Shown here piece after piece: positions 1 through 12,010 of a stretch of 64,000 nt of DNA; position 1 is the first letter of the stretch, and each line of letters opens with the position of its first letter. The notes under the pieces are model-generated. The model was given only the letters and a program-made list of their open reading frames with translations, searched no databases and was not told where the DNA came from. Origin of the DNA: Candidatus Endobugula sp. (GTDB taxonomy: Bacteria > Pseudomonadota > Gammaproteobacteria > Pseudomonadales > Cellvibrionaceae); the NCBI GenBank assembly GCA_020628895.1, contig JAHDEM010000006.1, positions 4,387 to 68,386 on the forward strand. The letters run 5' to 3'. A program made the translations under genes and the position numbers.

Positions 1-887
1 CCGCCGAGTTGTTCGACCAAACCGTTGTAGCGACCTCCAGCACAGACGGTTCCTTGTGCTCCCAGCTTATCTGTCACCCATTCAAAAACGGTATAGTCAT
101 AATAATCCAACCCTCTCACCAACTTAGAGTTGACCGTATAAGCAATACCAGAATGATCTAATATTTCCAACAGCTTTTCAAAATGCGCTTTTGCCTCAGG
201 CTCAATATAATCTATTAATTGAGGCGCATCTTTTATTAAAGTCTGAGTATCAGGGTTTTTACTATCTAAAATACGTAGCGGATTTGATGACAACCTACGC
301 TGACTATCACTGTCCAATTGGTCTTTTAAGGGCATTAAAAAGTCAACAAGCGCTTGTCGATAAACCGCTCGAGATTGTGGTGTACCAAGGGAATTAATTT
401 CTAAGTGAACAGCATCATCTACCCCTAATGCCTTCCATAATCTTGCTGTCAGCAAAAGGAGCTCGGCATCGATATCGGGACCATTAAACCCGAATGTTTC
501 TACACCTATTTGATGGAATTGGCGTAATCGACCCTTTTGCGGACGTTCATAACGGAACATAGGACCGCAGTACCACAATCGTTGAGTTTGGTTATACAAT
601 AAACCGTGCTGTTCGCACATACGCACACAAGACGCGGTTCCTTCCGGACGCAAAGTCACACTATCGTCGTTACGGTCGGCAAAGGTATACATTTCCTTCT
701 CAACAATATCTGTCACTTCGCCAATTGAACGCTTGAATAGCTCTGTTTGCTCCATAATGGGAAACCGAACTTCTCGATAGCCATATTGTTTTAGGTTATT
801 GGAAACAACAGATTCGACATATTGCCAAACAGGCGACTGTTCGGGCAACAGGTCGTTCATTCCACGGATTGCTTGTAACTTACTCAA
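1..887 (-). CDS. hisS: Histidine--tRNA ligase, N-terminal part (cut by window edge; likely TTG start)
   Basis: Reverse-strand reading gives [25 protein letters not shown]...[20 protein letters not shown]...[12 protein letters not shown]...[21 protein letters not shown], typical class II HisRS; upstream of ispG as in other gammaproteobacteria. Confidence 0.93.
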   Translation of the reverse strand, partial: MSKLQAIRGMNDLLPEQSPVWQYVESVVSNNLKQYGYREVRFPIMEQTELFKRSIGEVTDIVEKEMYTFADRNDDSVTLRPEGTASCVRMCEQHGLLYNQTQRLWYCGPMFRYERPQKGRLRQFHQIGVETFGFNGPDIDAELLLLTARLWKALGVDDAVHLEINSLGTPQSRAVYRQALVDFLMPLKDQLDSDSQRRLSSNPLRILDSKNPDTQTLIKDAPQLIDYIEPEAKAHFEKLLEILDHSGIAYTVNSKLVRGLDYYDYTVFEWVTDKLGAQGTVCAGGRYNGLVEQLG

Positions 888-1023
888 AGTAATTCCTAAA
901 TGATTAATAGGCAGGCGAAAGTAATACGCGCCAAAAGGCGGGTATTATAGGCTAAATTGGGATGGGAATTAAGTGTTATTCACTGTTCAAAAACAACGAA
1001 GGTAAAACCAAGATAACATACAT

Positions 1024-2136
1024 CTAAGCTTTGGCAATAAGGTCATCCATCAACTTAGCCTTGGCCTGCGCTTTATCTCTGATTAAGCGTTCTAGATCAT
1101 CAACCAGAGTCTCTTTAGACAATTTCTGGCTTGGCTGCCCGTCTACATAGACCAAATTGCTTGGAGTACCTCCAGCTAAACCCAAATCTGCCTCTTTCGC
1201 TTCGCCAGGGCCATTGACCACGCAACCAATAACAGCCACATCCATTGGCACGACAATATCTTCTAAACGGGACTCTAGGGCATTCATCGTACCAATGACA
1301 TCGAAGTTTTGTCTAGAACAGCTAGGACAGGCAATAAAGTTGATACCCTTACTACGCAACTTAAGACTTTTTAATAGATCCCAGGCCACCTTAACCTCTT
1401 GAACAGGATCGGCAGCTAATGATATACGAACGGTATCTCCAATACCGTCCATCAGCAAAGCACCTAAACCGACTGCCGATTTCACGGTACCCGAGCGAAA
1501 ACCACCCGCTTCGGTAATTCCTAAGTGCAGTGGCTGATCAATTTTAGTCGCTAGCTGGCGGTAAGCCCCTACTGCCATAAATACATCAGATGCCTTTACA
1601 CTCACTTTAAAATCATGAAAATCAAGACGGTCGAGAATATCAACATGCCTCATGGCGGACTCAACTAACGCTTCAGGCGTTGGCTCACCATACTTTTTCT
1701 GCAAATCTTTTTCTAGAGAACCTGCATTAACACCAATACGTATAGGGATATTCATATCCCTTGCTTTTTCAATAACCGCCAAAATACGCTTTTCTCGACC
1801 GATATTGCCTGGGTTGATTCGCAGGCAATCAACACCCAGGTCAGCCACACGCAACGCTATGCGATAATCAAAGTGGATATCGGCCACTAAGGGGATACTC
1901 ACCTGCTTACGAATCTGGCCAAAAGATTCTGCTGCCTCCATTGTCGGCACCGAGACGCGCACAATATCGGCGCCAGCCTGCTGTATTTGTTGTATTTGAG
2001 CAACAGTGGCATCAACATCCGTTGTTTCGGTATTAGTCATGCTTTGCACACTAATTGGGGCATCACCACCAACAGGAACATCTCCCACCATAATTTGGCG
2101 AGATTGACGGCGTTTAATGGGGGACTCAAAATGCAT
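1024..2136 (-). CDS. ispG: 4-hydroxy-3-methylbut-2-enyl diphosphate synthase
   Basis: [37 protein letters not shown] and [15 protein letters not shown], characteristic IspG motifs. Confidence 0.97.
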   Translation of the reverse strand: MHFESPIKRRQSRQIMVGDVPVGGDAPISVQSMTNTETTDVDATVAQIQQIQQAGADIVRVSVPTMEAAESFGQIRKQVSIPLVADIHFDYRIALRVADLGVDCLRINPGNIGREKRILAVIEKARDMNIPIRIGVNAGSLEKDLQKKYGEPTPEALVESAMRHVDILDRLDFHDFKVSVKASDVFMAVGAYRQLATKIDQPLHLGITEAGGFRSGTVKSAVGLGALLMDGIGDTVRISLAADPVQEVKVAWDLLKSLKLRSKGINFIACPSCSRQNFDVIGTMNALESRLEDIVVPMDVAVIGCVVNGPGEAKEADLGLAGGTPSNLVYVDGQPSQKLSKETLVDDLERLIRDKAQAKAKLMDDLIAKA

Positions 2137-2196
2137 ACATCACCTAGTTATTTAACTCTTTTCGACCAGCAATACGCAGTCATCGTTTAGATAAAC

Positions 2197-3312
2197 TTAT
2201 TCACCCAGCGTTAAACGCAAGGTTCTACCATCAGCACTACTGACTAGGGGAACTTGTTCGCCATTAAAATGCAACGTAGTGCCATTAACATTTCCTAGGA
2301 TAATCGAAAACGGGGCAACGCCTTTTAGCAACAACTCTGTATTCGCCTTTTGCAAGTCAGACACTACTGTCTGATTATTTGCATCAACCACCTCGACCCA
2401 ACATGCTTCTGAAAACGTAAAAAACAAGTTGCTTTCAGTCGTATCCACTAGATCAACAGGAGTATCGTCTACATTAGATGTGATTGATTGCTGTACGTCG
2501 TTTTCAAGATTGGCAGCATTTACCGCAACCTGAATATCCTCATTAGCTTGAATGTCGCTGCCAGTTACCTGAGTTTCGACACTTCTATCAACCACTATTG
2601 AGTCTATTGCCTCTTGATTATCAACTATGGTTTCCTGAAGAACGTCCTGTGGAGGTTGCTGATATTGTTCAAGTGGATGGGCAACATTATCACTGGCTGA
2701 TGACTGAACATCGAGATTATTATCAGTAGTACCAATAGCTACATTTGGTGCTGGTTCAAGCCTACCATCAGGCCCTTCGGTCACATCAACCTGTTCACTG
2801 CTATCAATGTTAGTTGACTCTATATTCTCCTCTCCCATCAAACGCTCTTGGAGTGACTTAACACTTTCCAGGAGAGACACGGAGGCCTCTTGATTAGAAC
2901 CATCCTGTTGATACACAAGACTATTGGATACGATAAACCAACCAAGAATAATAATAATGCCGATAACGTAAGGCATCCACCACTTAGATTTTGCTGGACG
3001 ATTCGTACGAGCGATTCTCTCTTCCTTAACTTGATCGACTTGCTTTTGGGAGAGATAAACATGAAGAATTTCTTCTTCTGATAAATTCACCAATTTAGCG
3101 TAATTTCTCAAATACCCACGAATAAATATATCCGAAGTAAATGGCGCTTCATCACCAGACTCCAACGCCTTTACTTTATAAACCGATATTTTTAATGCTT
3201 CGGCACATTCAGCAATATCAAGACCTAGCTTTTCTCGTTGCTGAGCCAACATTTGACCTGCAACCAGTTGTCCAGGTGCCACATCAGTCTGTGTATTATT
3301 TGTATTCTTCAT
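2197..3312 (-). CDS. rodZ: RodZ-like cytoskeletal protein (HTH, single TM, DUF4115 C-terminus)
   Basis: N-terminal HTH (LAQQREKLGLDIAECAEALKISVYKVKALE), TM segment, C-terminal EACWVEVVDANNQ...PFSIILGN; synteny with ispG. Confidence 0.9.
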   Translation of the reverse strand: MKNTNNTQTDVAPGQLVAGQMLAQQREKLGLDIAECAEALKISVYKVKALESGDEAPFTSDIFIRGYLRNYAKLVNLSEEEILHVYLSQKQVDQVKEERIARTNRPAKSKWWMPYVIGIIIILGWFIVSNSLVYQQDGSNQEASVSLLESVKSLQERLMGEENIESTNIDSSEQVDVTEGPDGRLEPAPNVAIGTTDNNLDVQSSASDNVAHPLEQYQQPPQDVLQETIVDNQEAIDSIVVDRSVETQVTGSDIQANEDIQVAVNAANLENDVQQSITSNVDDTPVDLVDTTESNLFFTFSEACWVEVVDANNQTVVSDLQKANTELLLKGVAPFSIILGNVNGTTLHFNGEQVPLVSSADGRTLRLTLGE

Positions 3313-3327
3313 TCATCACACCATGGC

Positions 3328-4110
3328 TTACTGTTTTTGCAGTTCTTTTTTATACAGGAGGTACTCTTTAGAATAAGGGTGCAAGTTTCTTAATGCTAGC
3401 GCATAACTCGCTTCCTTATCCTTGTTACCAAAAATTCTCTCTATCCGAATTCCTAACCATAAACTTCTTGAGGTACGACCTGAAAGCCGAATAAACTCAT
3501 CTAAGTAGCGTTTGGATTCAGCATAGTTTTCTTCTTCATAATAGAGTTCGCCAAGTTCTATCATCGCTATGGACAACTTGTTATCAATATTGACTGCATG
3601 CTCAAAGGACGATTTTGCTTTTACCTTGTTACCTAGCACCAAGGCGGTTTGCCCTAGGTAAGCTAATGCTCTTGCCCTTTGCTGAGAAGATATATCCTGA
3701 ACAGCTAAAGAAAACGCTTCATAAGCCTCTTGGTAGCGCTCTTGCTGATAAAGAAAAAGCCCGTAATCAATACGCGCCTGTGTAAACTTTTTATCTCTCT
3801 TCAAAGCCTTTAAGAAAGAAGCCTCTGCCAGCTCAACTTCGCCAGTGAGATTGTATAATAAAGCAATACCGTGATTAGCTGGCGCAGCTTTAGCATTCAA
3901 TTTCAACGCTTTTTCAAAGTGACGACGAGAATTTTCACGACTGTCTTGTTGCAGGTAGGTTAAGCCTAAATTGACATGTGTATCATAGGCTTTTTGGGTA
4001 TCGATAGTAGACCCACTACGATTATTGGTCGTCACACATCCAGTCAAAATAATCGTACTTAACAATAGGACTAAAAGATATGAAGATTTTCGCACGCGAC
4101 GCGTCCTCAA
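3328..4110 (-). CDS. pilW: Type IV pilus biogenesis/stability lipoprotein PilW/PilF (TPR)
   Basis: Lipobox LTGC, TPR repeats, located between rodZ and rlmN. Confidence 0.88.
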   Translation of the reverse strand: MRTRRVRKSSYLLVLLLSTIILTGCVTTNNRSGSTIDTQKAYDTHVNLGLTYLQQDSRENSRRHFEKALKLNAKAAPANHGIALLYNLTGEVELAEASFLKALKRDKKFTQARIDYGLFLYQQERYQEAYEAFSLAVQDISSQQRARALAYLGQTALVLGNKVKAKSSFEHAVNIDNKLSIAMIELGELYYEEENYAESKRYLDEFIRLSGRTSRSLWLGIRIERIFGNKDKEASYALALRNLHPYSKEYLLYKKELQKQ

Positions 4111-4148
4111 ATTATGGTACTTTTTATGGCGCTTTACAGAATAACCAC

Positions 4149-5327
4149 TTATTCAGAAATAATCTTTACGGGCTCTTCACTTAAATGATGTTGCTGCCGA
4201 TATCTTGCACTACGAGAAGTTCTATCCATCACGCTACCAGCAAGCTGCCCACAGGCTGCATCAATATCATCGCCTCGAGTGGTCCTTATAGTAGTGGTAA
4301 AGCCTTCTTTTATCAAAATATTTTGAAAAGCACGCAGTGCATTATTACTCACCCGCTTATATTCCACTAGTGAAAATGGATTGAAGGGGATTAAATTGAT
4401 TTTAACGGGAATATCCCTTAGCAATTCAGCCAACTCATAAGCATGATGTGGACGATCATTAAGCTGATCAATCAACGTATATTCAATCGTTATTTTACGA
4501 CGGTTATCAGGTAAACCTGCGATATAACGTGTAGCCGAATCCAGTAGTTGCGCTATGGGGTACTTCTTATTAATGGGTACCAATTCATTGCGTAAAGCAT
4601 CATTGGGTGCATGTAAGGACACTGCCAGACTCACATCGGTATGCTCACCTAGCTTATCCAGTGCAGGGACCACCCCAGAGGTGCTCAATGTGACACGCCT
4701 TTTAGAGAGGCCATAGGCATTATCATCCATCATTAAATTCATGGAATCGACCACGTTTTCAAAATTTAATAATGGCTCACCCATGCCCATCATTACAACG
4801 TTGGTAACCGTTCTCTCGGCTTTAGGATCCAACTGGCCATAGGATTTAGCTGCAATCCATACTTGCCCAATAATTTCAGCTGATGTTAGATCTCGATTAA
4901 AACCTTGTTTACCCGTGGCACAAAAGCTACAGTCTAACGAACAACCCACCTGAGAAGAGACACACAAGGTACCTCTGCCTCCCTCGGGTATAAATACCGT
5001 TTCGACGACATTATTACCACTCACTTCAATAAGAAACTTGCGTGTCCCATCAGCAGAATCTAATTGTTCTATCACTTTAGGAGGGCGGATTTCAGCTATT
5101 TGAGCTAATTTCTGGCGTAAAGATTTACTCAGATTGGACATGGCATCAAAGTCATCGACGCCGTTCTGGTGTATCCACTTCTGGACTTGAATAGCCCGAA
5201 AGCGCTTTTCACCGATAGATTCAAAAAAATCGACTAATTTTGATGTTGACAGCCCTAAGAGGTTGGTTGCCTCAATTTCTGTATCAATACCATCAACATC
5301 AAGCTTACTAGACATGAATGCTCTCAA
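4149..5327 (-). CDS. rlmN: 23S rRNA (adenine2503-C2)-methyltransferase (start may be Met5 at ~5315)
   Basis: Radical SAM CxxxCxxC ([21 protein letters not shown]), [12 protein letters not shown]. Confidence 0.96.
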   Translation of the reverse strand: MRAFMSSKLDVDGIDTEIEATNLLGLSTSKLVDFFESIGEKRFRAIQVQKWIHQNGVDDFDAMSNLSKSLRQKLAQIAEIRPPKVIEQLDSADGTRKFLIEVSGNNVVETVFIPEGGRGTLCVSSQVGCSLDCSFCATGKQGFNRDLTSAEIIGQVWIAAKSYGQLDPKAERTVTNVVMMGMGEPLLNFENVVDSMNLMMDDNAYGLSKRRVTLSTSGVVPALDKLGEHTDVSLAVSLHAPNDALRNELVPINKKYPIAQLLDSATRYIAGLPDNRRKITIEYTLIDQLNDRPHHAYELAELLRDIPVKINLIPFNPFSLVEYKRVSNNALRAFQNILIKEGFTTTIRTTRGDDIDAACGQLAGSVMDRTSRSARYRQQHHLSEEPVKIISE

Positions 5328-5753
5328 TTAACGAGGACAAATCTCATCATCAGCAAAGAAGTAAGCCACTTCACGCGCTGCAGACTCTAACGAATCCGAT
5401 CCGTGAACAGCATTAGCGTCGATTGACTGAGCAAAGTCTGAACGGATAGTTCCCGCTTCAGCTTCTTGAGGGTTAGTGGCTCCCATTAACTCACGATTTT
5501 TTAATACTGCACCTTCACCTTCCAATACCTGAACCACAACAGGACCCGATGTCATAAACTCGACTAATGCGGGAAAAAAAGGACGCTCTTTGTGCTCAGC
5601 ATAAAAACCTTCTGCTTGCTCTTTTGATAAACGGATCATTTTAGCAGCTACTACGATAAGGCCAGCTTGTTCAAAACGAGCAATGATTTCACCAACGACG
5701 TTTTTAGCAACGGCATCAGGCTTAATAATGGATAATGTGCGTTCAACAGTCAC
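5328..5753 (-). CDS. ndk: Nucleoside diphosphate kinase
   Basis: [20 protein letters not shown]...[11 protein letters not shown]...[20 protein letters not shown]. Confidence 0.98.
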   Translation of the reverse strand: MTVERTLSIIKPDAVAKNVVGEIIARFEQAGLIVVAAKMIRLSKEQAEGFYAEHKERPFFPALVEFMTSGPVVVQVLEGEGAVLKNRELMGATNPQEAEAGTIRSDFAQSIDANAVHGSDSLESAAREVAYFFADDEICPR

Positions 5754-6179
5754 GGGGTTCTCTCTTCTTTCGGTTAACTTTACTCAAGGACTTAAGGCCT
5801 TCTCGAATAGGCCTACCTCATTGGGGTCGCCATTCTAAGGATTTATAGGTAGGACAGCAATAGCTAATGACTATTTATTATTCTCTTATTGTGATGATAC
5901 GTATCACAAACTGCTTATCCATGATTAAAAAACAAAGCTAACAGGCCAAAGCGATCAATAAAACGAACATGACACTTAATTCAACCTCACAGCTATTAAA
6001 CCAATATCCTTTAGCTTAAAAGGTAATAAGAGTCTAATTTGCATCAAAAAGGATGAATGGCGCGCCAAAAAACTATTATTTGTCAAATATAATTTACAAT
6101 TGACGCAAAAAAAGATAATACTAAATAAATATTTTTACCTTGATGAAAAACCAAAAAGTTACCATTGGATTAATTTGAT

Positions 6180-7202
6180 ATGTCTATAAAATCAGTAGCA
6201 AAAATGGCTGGAGTGTCGATTGCTACCGTTTCACGGTATTTCAACAAACCTGATCTACTAAAAAAACAAACACGTGACAAAGTTGAAAAAGCAATTGCAG
6301 CACTCAATTATCAACCCAATACCTTGGCACAAAATTTTCGCCGAGGGAAGTCCGGCCTAATTGTGATAGTCGTCTACAACATTGGTAATCCGCTGTATGA
6401 AAACTTTACACAAGCCATAACACCTATCGCGCAGTCCAAGGGCTACGATATTCTTATAAAGGAAACTAACCGCAAGAACTTAGATATTAAATACTATCAA
6501 GATATGCTGAGCAGCAAACAAGCTGATGGATTGATTGTGATGATTGACCTTCCCAAGCTGGATGGAAAAACACATTTTATGTTAGCTAACCTCCCTATCG
6601 TATTTATCAAAGAGGAAAGACCTGCAAACGATGATCTCCCTCATTACATTGGTTTCGACAACTATGAGGCAGCTGAAACAGCAGCTGAGCATTTGATAAA
6701 CCTTGGACACAAAAACATCGTTTGTATTAGCTCAGAGGAAAACAATACTGCTTGCTTAAATCGACAGTCTGGTTTCATATTCGCGATACAAAAGGCTAAA
6801 TTGTTGCATGAGCGAGTTATCACCGTTCGAGATAATGCAGAAGCTATTGAGGAAGTTGTTAATTCCATCCTTCAAATGGAACCTAAAATAACCGCTATTT
6901 TCTGCACTCGAGACGATTTAGCCATAGAAGTGTTATCTGTTCTAAAACAAATGAATATTGAAGTACCTAAGCGAATATCGGTTATTGGGTTTAACAATAT
7001 TCGATATGCTGCGAAAACGCACCCTCCACTGACGACTATAGAGCAACCTTTTGCCGAAATTACTCAACAAGCAATAAAAGTCTTGTGTGAAAAAATAGAA
7101 AATCTCCCCCAAACGAATGATACTGAAGATATTCAAAACTCTACTTCAACATTTAATCATCGGTTAATTATCCGTTCATCTACGGCATCGCCTTTAATTT
7201 AA
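6180..7202 (+). CDS. LacI-family transcriptional regulator
   Basis: SIKSVAKMAGVSIATVSRYFNKPDLLKKQTRDKVEKAIAALNYQPN HTH plus periplasmic-binding-like effector domain. Confidence 0.95.
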   Translation: MSIKSVAKMAGVSIATVSRYFNKPDLLKKQTRDKVEKAIAALNYQPNTLAQNFRRGKSGLIVIVVYNIGNPLYENFTQAITPIAQSKGYDILIKETNRKNLDIKYYQDMLSSKQADGLIVMIDLPKLDGKTHFMLANLPIVFIKEERPANDDLPHYIGFDNYEAAETAAEHLINLGHKNIVCISSEENNTACLNRQSGFIFAIQKAKLLHERVITVRDNAEAIEEVVNSILQMEPKITAIFCTRDDLAIEVLSVLKQMNIEVPKRISVIGFNNIRYAAKTHPPLTTIEQPFAEITQQAIKVLCEKIENLPQTNDTEDIQNSTSTFNHRLIIRSSTASPLI

Positions 7203-7229
7203 CAATTGCCTCTTGACAGCAAAGTCTAT

Positions 7230-7259
7230 TTGACCGAATGTAAACGTTTCCAATATAAT
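7230..7259 (+). promoter_or_regulatory. Putative sigma70 promoter (TTGACC-18-TATAAT) with a LacI-type operator TGTAAACGTTTCCA (7239-7252) in the spacer
   Basis: Read directly from sequence; the 14-bp CG-centred near-palindrome resembles LacI/GalR-family operators and lies between the regulator gene and the SMP-30 gene. Confidence 0.7.
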
Positions 7260-7316
7260 ATTTGGCGCTTAAATCATCATTTAAATAGAATAATAAGTGC
7301 TAAGAGTCAATAATTT

Positions 7317-8189
7317 ATGAACACCATAGAAACCGTTATCTACATAGAGAACAGCTGTAACGGCCAGCCAGTATGGATTGACAATCAATCATCTCTTTTT
7401 TGGATAGAGCACAATCAACAAAAGTTATATCAATACCACGAACCCACAGGAGAAATAACTCATTGTGATTTAGACAAACCCATATTGAGCTTATCTCCTA
7501 GTATAAAAAATGGTTTTATAGCAACACTGAAAGACGGCATTGGCTTTTTTGATATGAGAGATAGAAAGGTGACATATATATCGAAGCCAGAGCCTTTTTT
7601 TAGCAATTATGAATCAACTGGCGGCATCGCAGATAGAAATGGTAATTACTGGGCAACGAGCAGTATTTCCGATCAAGGGCATCAGCAAAGTCACATTTAT
7701 CAATTGTCGCCTAATTTAAATATTGACCGCTTTAGCCATGAGGGTATCGAGTCCTCTGCACAACCGGCTTTTTCGATTGACGGAAAGACGCTGTTTCAAA
7801 GCACAAAAACAGGCCGATATGTCTACGCTACTCGATTAGATGAAAACCAACAACCTGTTTCAACAGATGTATTTTGTCGAATTTCAAAGTCAGAAGGCCA
7901 GCCTCATGGTTTATGTGTTGATAGTGAAGACAATTTATGGGTTTGCCACTTAGGAGGTGGTTGCATTAGCTGCTTTAATCCTGAAGGAGAAAGAATCCAC
8001 AAGATCAGCATTAATGCGCCCAATGTTATGCACTGCACATTTGGAGGTGAGAATTTAGACACGTTATTTGTAGCCACTAATGGGACAGGTGTTGATCAGC
8101 AAATGTCGAAACGGTTGTCGATGACAGGTTGCATATTATCCATTAAAGTGGACACAAAAGGGCTTAAAACAAATTATTTTTCAGGCTAA
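7317..8189 (+). CDS. SMP-30/gluconolactonase-family protein
   Basis: Beta-propeller-like repeats: GGIADRNGNYWATS, IDGKTLFQSTKTGRYVYA, PHGLCVDSEDNLWVCHLGGGCISCFNPEG, LDTLFVATNG. Confidence 0.85.
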   Translation: MNTIETVIYIENSCNGQPVWIDNQSSLFWIEHNQQKLYQYHEPTGEITHCDLDKPILSLSPSIKNGFIATLKDGIGFFDMRDRKVTYISKPEPFFSNYESTGGIADRNGNYWATSSISDQGHQQSHIYQLSPNLNIDRFSHEGIESSAQPAFSIDGKTLFQSTKTGRYVYATRLDENQQPVSTDVFCRISKSEGQPHGLCVDSEDNLWVCHLGGGCISCFNPEGERIHKISINAPNVMHCTFGGENLDTLFVATNGTGVDQQMSKRLSMTGCILSIKVDTKGLKTNYFSG

Positions 8190-8196
8190 CAAGGTC

Positions 8197-8228
8197 GAAT
8201 AAGTTAGCAGATAACTGCTAACTTATTC
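8197..8228. terminator. Bidirectional stem-loop terminator between convergent SMP-30 and fdx genes
   Basis: GAATAAGTTAGCAG-ATAA-CTGCTAACTTATTC, perfect 14-bp stem. Confidence 0.8.
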
Positions 8229-8248
8229 TTAGTAAAAGACGCTCAAAA

Positions 8249-8587
8249 TTAATGGTTTTCAGAAACCATATTAATGGTGTATTTCGGAATTTCAACGACT
8301 AAGTCTTCATCGGCGACTAAAGCTTGGCAGCTCAGACGTGAATCAGGCTCCAACCCCCACGCCTTATCCAAATAATCATCTTCCAACTCATCCGCCTCTT
8401 CGAGCGAATCATAGCCTTCGCGAATCAATACATGGCAGGTTGTACAAGCACAACTCATTTCACAAGCATGCTCAATATCAATACCATTACGTAACGCTGC
8501 TCGACAGATGCTCTCCCCCTTCTGCGCTTCGATAACTGCACCATCTGGGCAAATCTCTTCATGGGGTAAAAAAACAATTTTTGTCAT
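8249..8587 (-). CDS. fdx: ISC-type 2Fe-2S ferredoxin
   Basis: CEMSCACTTCHVLIREGYDSLEEADELEDDYLDKAWGLEPDSRLSCQ. Confidence 0.97.
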   Translation of the reverse strand: MTKIVFLPHEEICPDGAVIEAQKGESICRAALRNGIDIEHACEMSCACTTCHVLIREGYDSLEEADELEDDYLDKAWGLEPDSRLSCQALVADEDLVVEIPKYTINMVSENH

Positions 8588-8625
8588 AACTTATCACTCT
8601 ATATTTATCTAAGGTTAACAACACC

Positions 8626-10530
8626 TTACTCTGCCGAAATATCATCCAAAGACTGCCCTGCTAATGCTTGCTTAATGCTAACATCCATGCGCTTAGCTGC
8701 AAATGCTTCAGAATCGACACTTATTTTTTCTATTAATTGCTTAATGTCTTGTGCATTTCCTTGATCGCGCAAAAGGGCTAACTGGGAGATTTCGTTTGAA
8801 AGCAACTGATATTCATCATTGCTTAATAATTCTCGCCCATTATCTGCTAAGGCAGACTCTAAAGACTCTATCATACGGTCGGCTTCGACCTGCTGTTCGC
8901 GCAAAGCTCGCATCACAATATCGTCCTGCGCATGCTCAAAGGAGTCTGTAATCATCTGAGTGATACTATCATCATCTAAACCATAGGAAGGCTTTACTAC
9001 AATAGAGGCTTGGACACCCGTTGATTTTTCCATAGCGGATACATTTAGCAGACCATCCGCATCCACCTGAAAAGTCACCTTAATATGTGCAGCACCAGCA
9101 ACCATTGGCGGAATACCTTGCAGCTCGAACCGGGCCAGAGAACGACAATCAGCAATAAGTTCTCTCTCCCCCTGAACGACATGAATAGACATAGCAGTCT
9201 GTCCATCTTTAAAGGTCGTAAACTCTTGTGCTTTAACAACAGGAATCGTGGTATTGCGGTTAATGACTTTTTCCACTAAACCACCCATTGTTTCTAATCC
9301 TAATGATAGAGGCAACACATCGAGCAACAACATATCACTATCAGGCTTATTACCAACAAGAACATCTGCCTGTATCGCAGCACCAATGGCGACTACCTTA
9401 TCCGGATCAATATTGTCCAAAGGCTCTTGATCAAAAAAAAGACTTACCTTTTCTCTCACACGTAAACTGCGGGTTGAGCCCCCTACCATGACTACGTGAT
9501 CAATATCTGATATGTCGATACCCCCATCCCTGATCACACGCTTGCAGGCGCGAGTCGTCTGTTGAATTAGGGGGTCAATTAATCCATTTAATTGCTCACG
9601 GTTCAAGGTAATCGATACATCATTATAACTAACCGTATGAGACTCATTTTGACTTAATGACTCTTTGAGTTCACACGCTAATGTAAGCAAATGCCTTTCG
9701 ACCGTCGGAGTAGGAATGTGGCGGATATTTAGCTGCTCACATAACCACAGCATGATAGCGCGATCAAAATCATCTCCCCCTAAGGCCGAATCTCCACCTG
9801 TTGCCAATACTTCAAAGACGCCTTTTGACAACCTCAATAAAGAAACATCAAATGTACCACCACCCAAGTCATAGACTGCAATGGTACCTGCATTTTGTTG
9901 ATCTAAACCATAGGCCACTGCAGCGGCCGTCGGCTCATTTAATAAGCGCAAAACAGGTAAGCCCGCTAAGCGAGCAGCGTCCTTGGTGGCCTGCCTCTGT
10001 GCGTCATCAAAATAAGCAGGCACGGTAATAACGACACCTTCCAGCTCTCCACCCAATGCCTGGCGACCACGTTCAGCTAATACCGATAATATATCTGCCG
10101 ATACCTCTACTGAGGTTTTCGGGCCTTGCGCCGTATTTATGGCAACGACTCCATCATTGCGCTCAAAAAAGTCATAAGAAAAATTTTCATCTTGTTTATT
10201 AGCAGGCAAGTTAGCTGACAACTCTTCACCACCAACCACGTCTTGATAACTTCTCCCCATAAGACGTTTAACAGAAATAATGGTATTCAATGGATCATTC
10301 ACAGCAGAGGATTTAGCCGCGTGGCCTATTGATACTCCATCTGAACTATATTGCACAACAGAGGGTAACAACATTCTACCCTGTGCATCTAACAACACTT
10401 CAATACGATCATCGTGCACACTGGCGACCAAAGAATTGGTGGTTCCAAGATCAATACCTACTGCTCGTTTTTTTTGATTGGCATGAGGTTCTGGTGATTG
10501 CCCTGGTTCTGATATTTGTAATAAAGCCAT
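8626..10530 (-). CDS. hscA: Fe-S assembly chaperone HscA (Hsp70)
   Basis: [15 protein letters not shown]...[14 protein letters not shown]; isc operon position. Confidence 0.97.
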   Translation of the reverse strand: MALLQISEPGQSPEPHANQKKRAVGIDLGTTNSLVASVHDDRIEVLLDAQGRMLLPSVVQYSSDGVSIGHAAKSSAVNDPLNTIISVKRLMGRSYQDVVGGEELSANLPANKQDENFSYDFFERNDGVVAINTAQGPKTSVEVSADILSVLAERGRQALGGELEGVVITVPAYFDDAQRQATKDAARLAGLPVLRLLNEPTAAAVAYGLDQQNAGTIAVYDLGGGTFDVSLLRLSKGVFEVLATGGDSALGGDDFDRAIMLWLCEQLNIRHIPTPTVERHLLTLACELKESLSQNESHTVSYNDVSITLNREQLNGLIDPLIQQTTRACKRVIRDGGIDISDIDHVVMVGGSTRSLRVREKVSLFFDQEPLDNIDPDKVVAIGAAIQADVLVGNKPDSDMLLLDVLPLSLGLETMGGLVEKVINRNTTIPVVKAQEFTTFKDGQTAMSIHVVQGERELIADCRSLARFELQGIPPMVAGAAHIKVTFQVDADGLLNVSAMEKSTGVQASIVVKPSYGLDDDSITQMITDSFEHAQDDIVMRALREQQVEADRMIESLESALADNGRELLSNDEYQLLSNEISQLALLRDQGNAQDIKQLIEKISVDSEAFAAKRMDVSIKQALAGQSLDDISAE

Positions 10531-10544
10531 AAAACATTAACTCT

Positions 10545-11108
10545 TTAATCAAATAATGATGATTCTATTGTTTCTATTTCTTGTTGCATTTTTTCAACAA
10601 AATGTAATTTGGCAACAGTTGCTTTAGCGTCTTTATAACACTGTTGCTCATACTGTAAGTTAAAATCATTTTGAAGCGTAGCACCTTGTTTTTTAACTTC
10701 ACCTCTTAAGGCATCAATATTTTCTTCAGCAAGGTTGTTGTCATCTATCATTGATATGTCACCAAGACTTTCACGCCATTGCATTTGCAACATTAAAAAG
10801 GCGCCATCACTGATGGTAGAGTTTTGATGGTCAATCACCTCGTCTACCAATTGTAATAAATACTCAGCACGTAAAACAGGCGACTTCAGTGTTTGATAAG
10901 CGGTATTGATGTAAGCGGCAAATTGCACAGCAGCCCTTTGTTCTGCGGCAGATTTAGAGGCAAATTTATCAGGGTGAAACTGTTTTTGTAGATCTCGATA
11001 ATGATCCGATATCTGAGGTAAACTTACCTCGTATTGCCGTGGAGAACCTAATAGGTCGAAATAATTTTGTGTAAAATCCATTAAGTATGTCTCGTTATAC
11101 TTATACAA
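10545..11108 (-). CDS. hscB: Co-chaperone HscB
   Basis: NYFDLLGSPRQYEVSLPQISDHYRDLQKQFHPDKFASKS (J domain, HPDK). Confidence 0.96.
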   Translation of the reverse strand: MYKYNETYLMDFTQNYFDLLGSPRQYEVSLPQISDHYRDLQKQFHPDKFASKSAAEQRAAVQFAAYINTAYQTLKSPVLRAEYLLQLVDEVIDHQNSTISDGAFLMLQMQWRESLGDISMIDDNNLAEENIDALRGEVKKQGATLQNDFNLQYEQQCYKDAKATVAKLHFVEKMQQEIETIESSLFD

Positions 11109-11155
11109 AAACCGGTGCTAATGCACCGGCAATAAAGTGAATGCGATTTTATGAA

Positions 11156-11479
11156 TTACACGTGAAAACTTTCACCACATCCACACTCATTTTTTACATT
11201 AGGATTTTTAAACTCAAAGCCTTCATTTAGACCCTCTTTAACGAAGTCTAATTCTGTACCATCTAAATAAATAAAGCTCTTTGGATCTACAATAAGACTA
11301 AAGTCGCCCTGATCAAAAACATGATCTGTTTTTTCTAGCTGATCGACAAATTCCAATACGTAAGATAAACCAGAACAACCTGCAGTTTTAACACCCACAC
11401 GGATACCTAAAGCTGAGCCTCTATTCTGGATCTGTTTCGCGATGTGGTTTTTAGCCACTGATGTCATTGTAATTGCCAT
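11156..11479 (-). CDS. iscA: Fe-S assembly protein IscA (start at MAITMTS; the longer track ORF overlaps iscU)
   Basis: [20 protein letters not shown]...[12 protein letters not shown]-type carrier cysteines. Confidence 0.95.
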   Translation of the reverse strand: MAITMTSVAKNHIAKQIQNRGSALGIRVGVKTAGCSGLSYVLEFVDQLEKTDHVFDQGDFSLIVDPKSFIYLDGTELDFVKEGLNEGFEFKNPNVKNECGCGESFHV

Positions 11480-11519
11480 AACACTATCTTCTTTACGATT
11501 ACTACTTTCTTTTGTTCGA

Positions 11520-11906
11520 TTAGTTAGCCTTTTGTTTCTCACGTACATCATTCACAGCGGCTTTAATAGCATCTTCAGCTAATACCGAGCAATGAATTTT
11601 TACTGGTGGTAATGCTAGCTCTTCTGCTAATTCCGTATTCTTGATTTGGCTTGCTTCATCTAAGGTTTTACCTTTCACCCATTCCGTTAGTAAAGAACTA
11701 GAAGCAATAGCGGATCCACAACCATAGGTTTTGAATTTCGCATCTTCGATAATACCATCGTCACTGACTTGTATTTGCAGTCTCATTACATCACCACAAG
11801 CGGGAGCTCCTACCATACCAGTACCCACATTATTTGCTTTATCATCCATCTTGCCAACATTGCGTGGATTTTCATAATGATCAATTACTTTATCGCTATA
11901 TGCCAT
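11520..11906 (-). CDS. iscU: Fe-S scaffold IscU
   Basis: [20 protein letters not shown]...[14 protein letters not shown]...[14 protein letters not shown]...[15 protein letters not shown]. Confidence 0.98.
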   Translation of the reverse strand: MAYSDKVIDHYENPRNVGKMDDKANNVGTGMVGAPACGDVMRLQIQVSDDGIIEDAKFKTYGCGSAIASSSLLTEWVKGKTLDEASQIKNTELAEELALPPVKIHCSVLAEDAIKAAVNDVREKQKAN

Positions 11907-12010
11907 TGTACTTACCTCATAAACCTTGTTATCAAACCAGCTAATTAGCTTATTTTTACTGTGTTCCCAAAAAATATTGTGTTCTACAAATTATCGAAAG
12001 CTTAGCTGCA

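Noticed and set aside
5891-5909. CRP site TGTGA...TCACA
   Set aside because: Half-sites are separated by 9 bp rather than the 6 bp required for CRP; better described as a TGATACGTATCA palindrome.
11480-11551. N-terminal extension of IscA in the ORF track
   Set aside because: Overlaps the iscU coding end and is not IscA-like; the MAITMTS start fits the family.
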